Source: Clostridiaceae bacterium (GTDB lineage Bacteria; Bacillota; Clostridia; Oscillospirales; Acutalibacteraceae). Taken from it: a DNA stretch of 5,433 nucleotides. The notes under the pieces were generated by a model. The model had not been told where the DNA came from and made no database searches. It saw nothing but the letters and a program-made list of their open reading frames with translations. Shown here piece after piece: positions 4,636-5,433 of the stretch. Positions within the stretch are counted from its first letter, which is position 1, and each line of letters opens with the position of its first letter. The translations under genes and the position numbers were made by a program. The DNA lies in contig CAJGDU010000091.1 of assembly GCA_904502175.1 (NCBI GenBank), positions 1 to 5,433 on the forward strand. Direction: 5' to 3'.

Positions 4636-5265
4636 ATGACAAAACAAGAACGGGCCCTCGCCTGCGTAGAACTCTTGAAACAGGAGTTTCCGGACGAGCT
4701 GTGCTCTCTGACCTATGAAGACCCGTACCAGCTGCTGGTGGCGGTGCGCCTGTCCGCCCAGTGCACGGACGCCCGGGTGAACCTCGTGACGCCGGCGCTG
4801 TTCGCGAAGTACCCGACCCCGGTGGAAATGGCCGCCGCGGACGTCGAGGACGTGGAGGAACTCATCCGCTCCACCGGCTTCTTCCGCACGAAGGCCCGGG
4901 ACCTCGTCATCATGGCGAACCAGATTTTGGACGGCTTCGGCGGGAAGGTGCCCGGCACCATTGAAGAGCTGACGTCCCTGCAGGGCGTGGGACGGAAGAC
5001 GGCGAACCTCATCGCGGGCGATGTATATAACATGCCCGGGGCGGTCGTCACGGACACCCACCTCATCCGCATCGCGAACCGCATCGGTCTCGTGGACACG
5101 AAGGACCCGAAGAAGGTGGAGTTCGCGCTGCGAAAACTCCTCCCGCCGGAGGAGTCCAACAACTTCTGCCACCGCTGCGTGCTCCACGGGCGGGCCACCT
5201 GCACGGCCCGGAAAGCGCACTGCGAGCGGTGCGTCCTGACCGACGTCTGCAAGAAGAAAATCTAG
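4636..5265 (+). CDS. nth: Endonuclease III, DNA glycosylase/AP lyase
   Basis: The gene encodes 209 residues, the normal length for bacterial Nth, which removes oxidised pyrimidines from DNA and cleaves the abasic site by beta-elimination in base-excision repair. The substrate-pocket region LSAQCTDARVN (39-49) is typical of the family. The helix-hairpin-helix LQGVGRKTANLI (115-126) carries the Schiff-base lysine Lys121, and VTDTHLIRIANR (138-149) carries the catalytic Asp140. The C-terminus has a complete Fe-S ligand set, C189-x6-C196-x2-C199-x5-C205, so the [4Fe-4S] cluster should be present. Translation starts at ATG 4636 behind AAGGAG. It is the second gene of the operon with the acyltransferase-like gene; the pairing suggests no obvious shared pathway. 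No clear terminator follows, and transcripts may continue into tRNA-Ala. Confidence 0.97.
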   Translation: MTKQERALACVELLKQEFPDELCSLTYEDPYQLLVAVRLSAQCTDARVNLVTPALFAKYPTPVEMAAADVEDVEELIRSTGFFRTKARDLVIMANQILDGFGGKVPGTIEELTSLQGVGRKTANLIAGDVYNMPGAVVTDTHLIRIANRIGLVDTKDPKKVEFALRKLLPPEESNNFCHRCVLHGRATCTARKAHCERCVLTDVCKKKI

Positions 5266-5276
5266 CGTTTTTCCGC

Positions 5277-5305
5277 TTGACTATGGAATAGAAACCTCTT
5301 ATAAT
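5277..5305 (+). promoter_or_regulatory. Strong promoter for tRNA-Ala
   Basis: The -35 box is TTGACT (5277-5282), the spacer is 17 bases and the -10 box is TATAAT (5300-5305). Both boxes are identical to those of the tRNA-Met promoter. Transcription would start near 5312, about 39 bases before the mature tRNA. The promoter begins 12 bases after the nth stop codon. Confidence 0.92.
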
Positions 5306-5322
5306 AAACAAGCGTTTTATCA

Positions 5323-5343
5323 AGGACCCCTTCACGGGGTCCT
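5323..5343 (+). other. Stem-loop in the 5' leader of tRNA-Ala
   Basis: AGGACCCC pairs perfectly with GGGGTCCT around a five-base TTCAC loop. The structure lies between the predicted start site and the tRNA 5' end, which follows seven bases later. No T run follows, so it is not a standard terminator. It may shape RNase processing of the precursor or act as a barrier to nth read-through; both roles are inferred. Confidence 0.72.
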
Positions 5344-5350
5344 GCAACGA

Positions 5351-5426
5351 GGGCCTGTAGCTCAGCTGGGAGAGCGTTCGGTTCGCATCCGAGAGGTCGA
5401 GGGTTCGAATCCCTTCAGGTCCACCA
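5351..5426 (+). tRNA. tRNA-Ala (anticodon CGC)
   Basis: A complete 76-nt cloverleaf with encoded CCA. The acceptor arms GGGCCTG and CAGGTCC pair with a G3-U70 wobble, the classic identity element for alanyl-tRNA synthetase. The anticodon arm TTCGG-TTCGCAT-CCGAG gives anticodon CGC, which reads the codon GCG. The T arm is GAGGG-TTCGAAT-CCCTT. A dedicated GCG reader suits a GC-rich genome, and GCG codons are common in the genes of this window. The seven bases after CCA show no terminator before the window ends. Confidence 0.97.
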
Positions 5427-5433
5427 CACAGAA

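Noticed and set aside
4549..5220. A minus-strand open frame opposite nth.
   Set aside because: It is antisense to an intact endonuclease III with all catalytic residues, and its own translation shows no recognisable family.

Overview
The window is compact bacterial chromosomal DNA, GC-rich in its genes, with short AT-rich pockets that carry the promoters. It holds six protein genes and three tRNAs. Strong Shine-Dalgarno sites, near-consensus vegetative promoters, GC-rich hairpin + U-run terminators, CCA-encoding tRNAs that resemble Bacillus-type tRNA-Glu and elongator tRNA-Met, and a FliB-type cysteine-rich protein together suggest a GC-rich member of the Bacillota, perhaps a gut-type clostridium. 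That placement is an inference: there is no rRNA or species marker here.

Layout, left to right. At 1-737 (+) is the 3' part of a cation:proton antiporter cut by the window edge. A bidirectional terminator separates it from a converging membrane-protein gene at 782-1543 (-), which resembles the Pr6Pr / FAR-17a-AIG1 family. A divergent promoter pair at about 1598-1664 drives that gene and, rightwards, a FliB-like cysteine-rich lysine-N-methylase homologue at 1694-2767 (+). A perfect 17-bp bidirectional terminator follows and also ends the leftward tRNA-Met / tRNA-Glu unit (2803-2983), which has its own strong promoter. Next are a HAD phosphatase / 5'-nucleotidase-like gene at 3062-3733 (-) and, divergently, a two-gene operon at 3811-5265 (+). 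The operon encodes a DUF1624 / heparan-alpha-glucosaminide N-acetyltransferase-like membrane protein and endonuclease III (nth). The window closes with a separately promoted tRNA-Ala(CGC) at 5351-5426.

How the genes fit together. Most genes look like unrelated housekeeping functions packed tightly: ion homeostasis, nucleotide/phosphate-ester clean-up, base-excision repair and translation. The most interesting points are regulatory. The divergent promoters for the HAD gene and the acyltransferase-nth operon occupy the same 35 bp and cannot be used at the same time. The operon leader appears to be only about 9-12 nt. The acyltransferase stop codon lies inside the nth ribosome-binding site. Compact stem-loops stand directly 5' of two of the three tRNAs. 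I found no mobile element, CRISPR array, phage gene or defence system, and no convincing undescribed multigene system.
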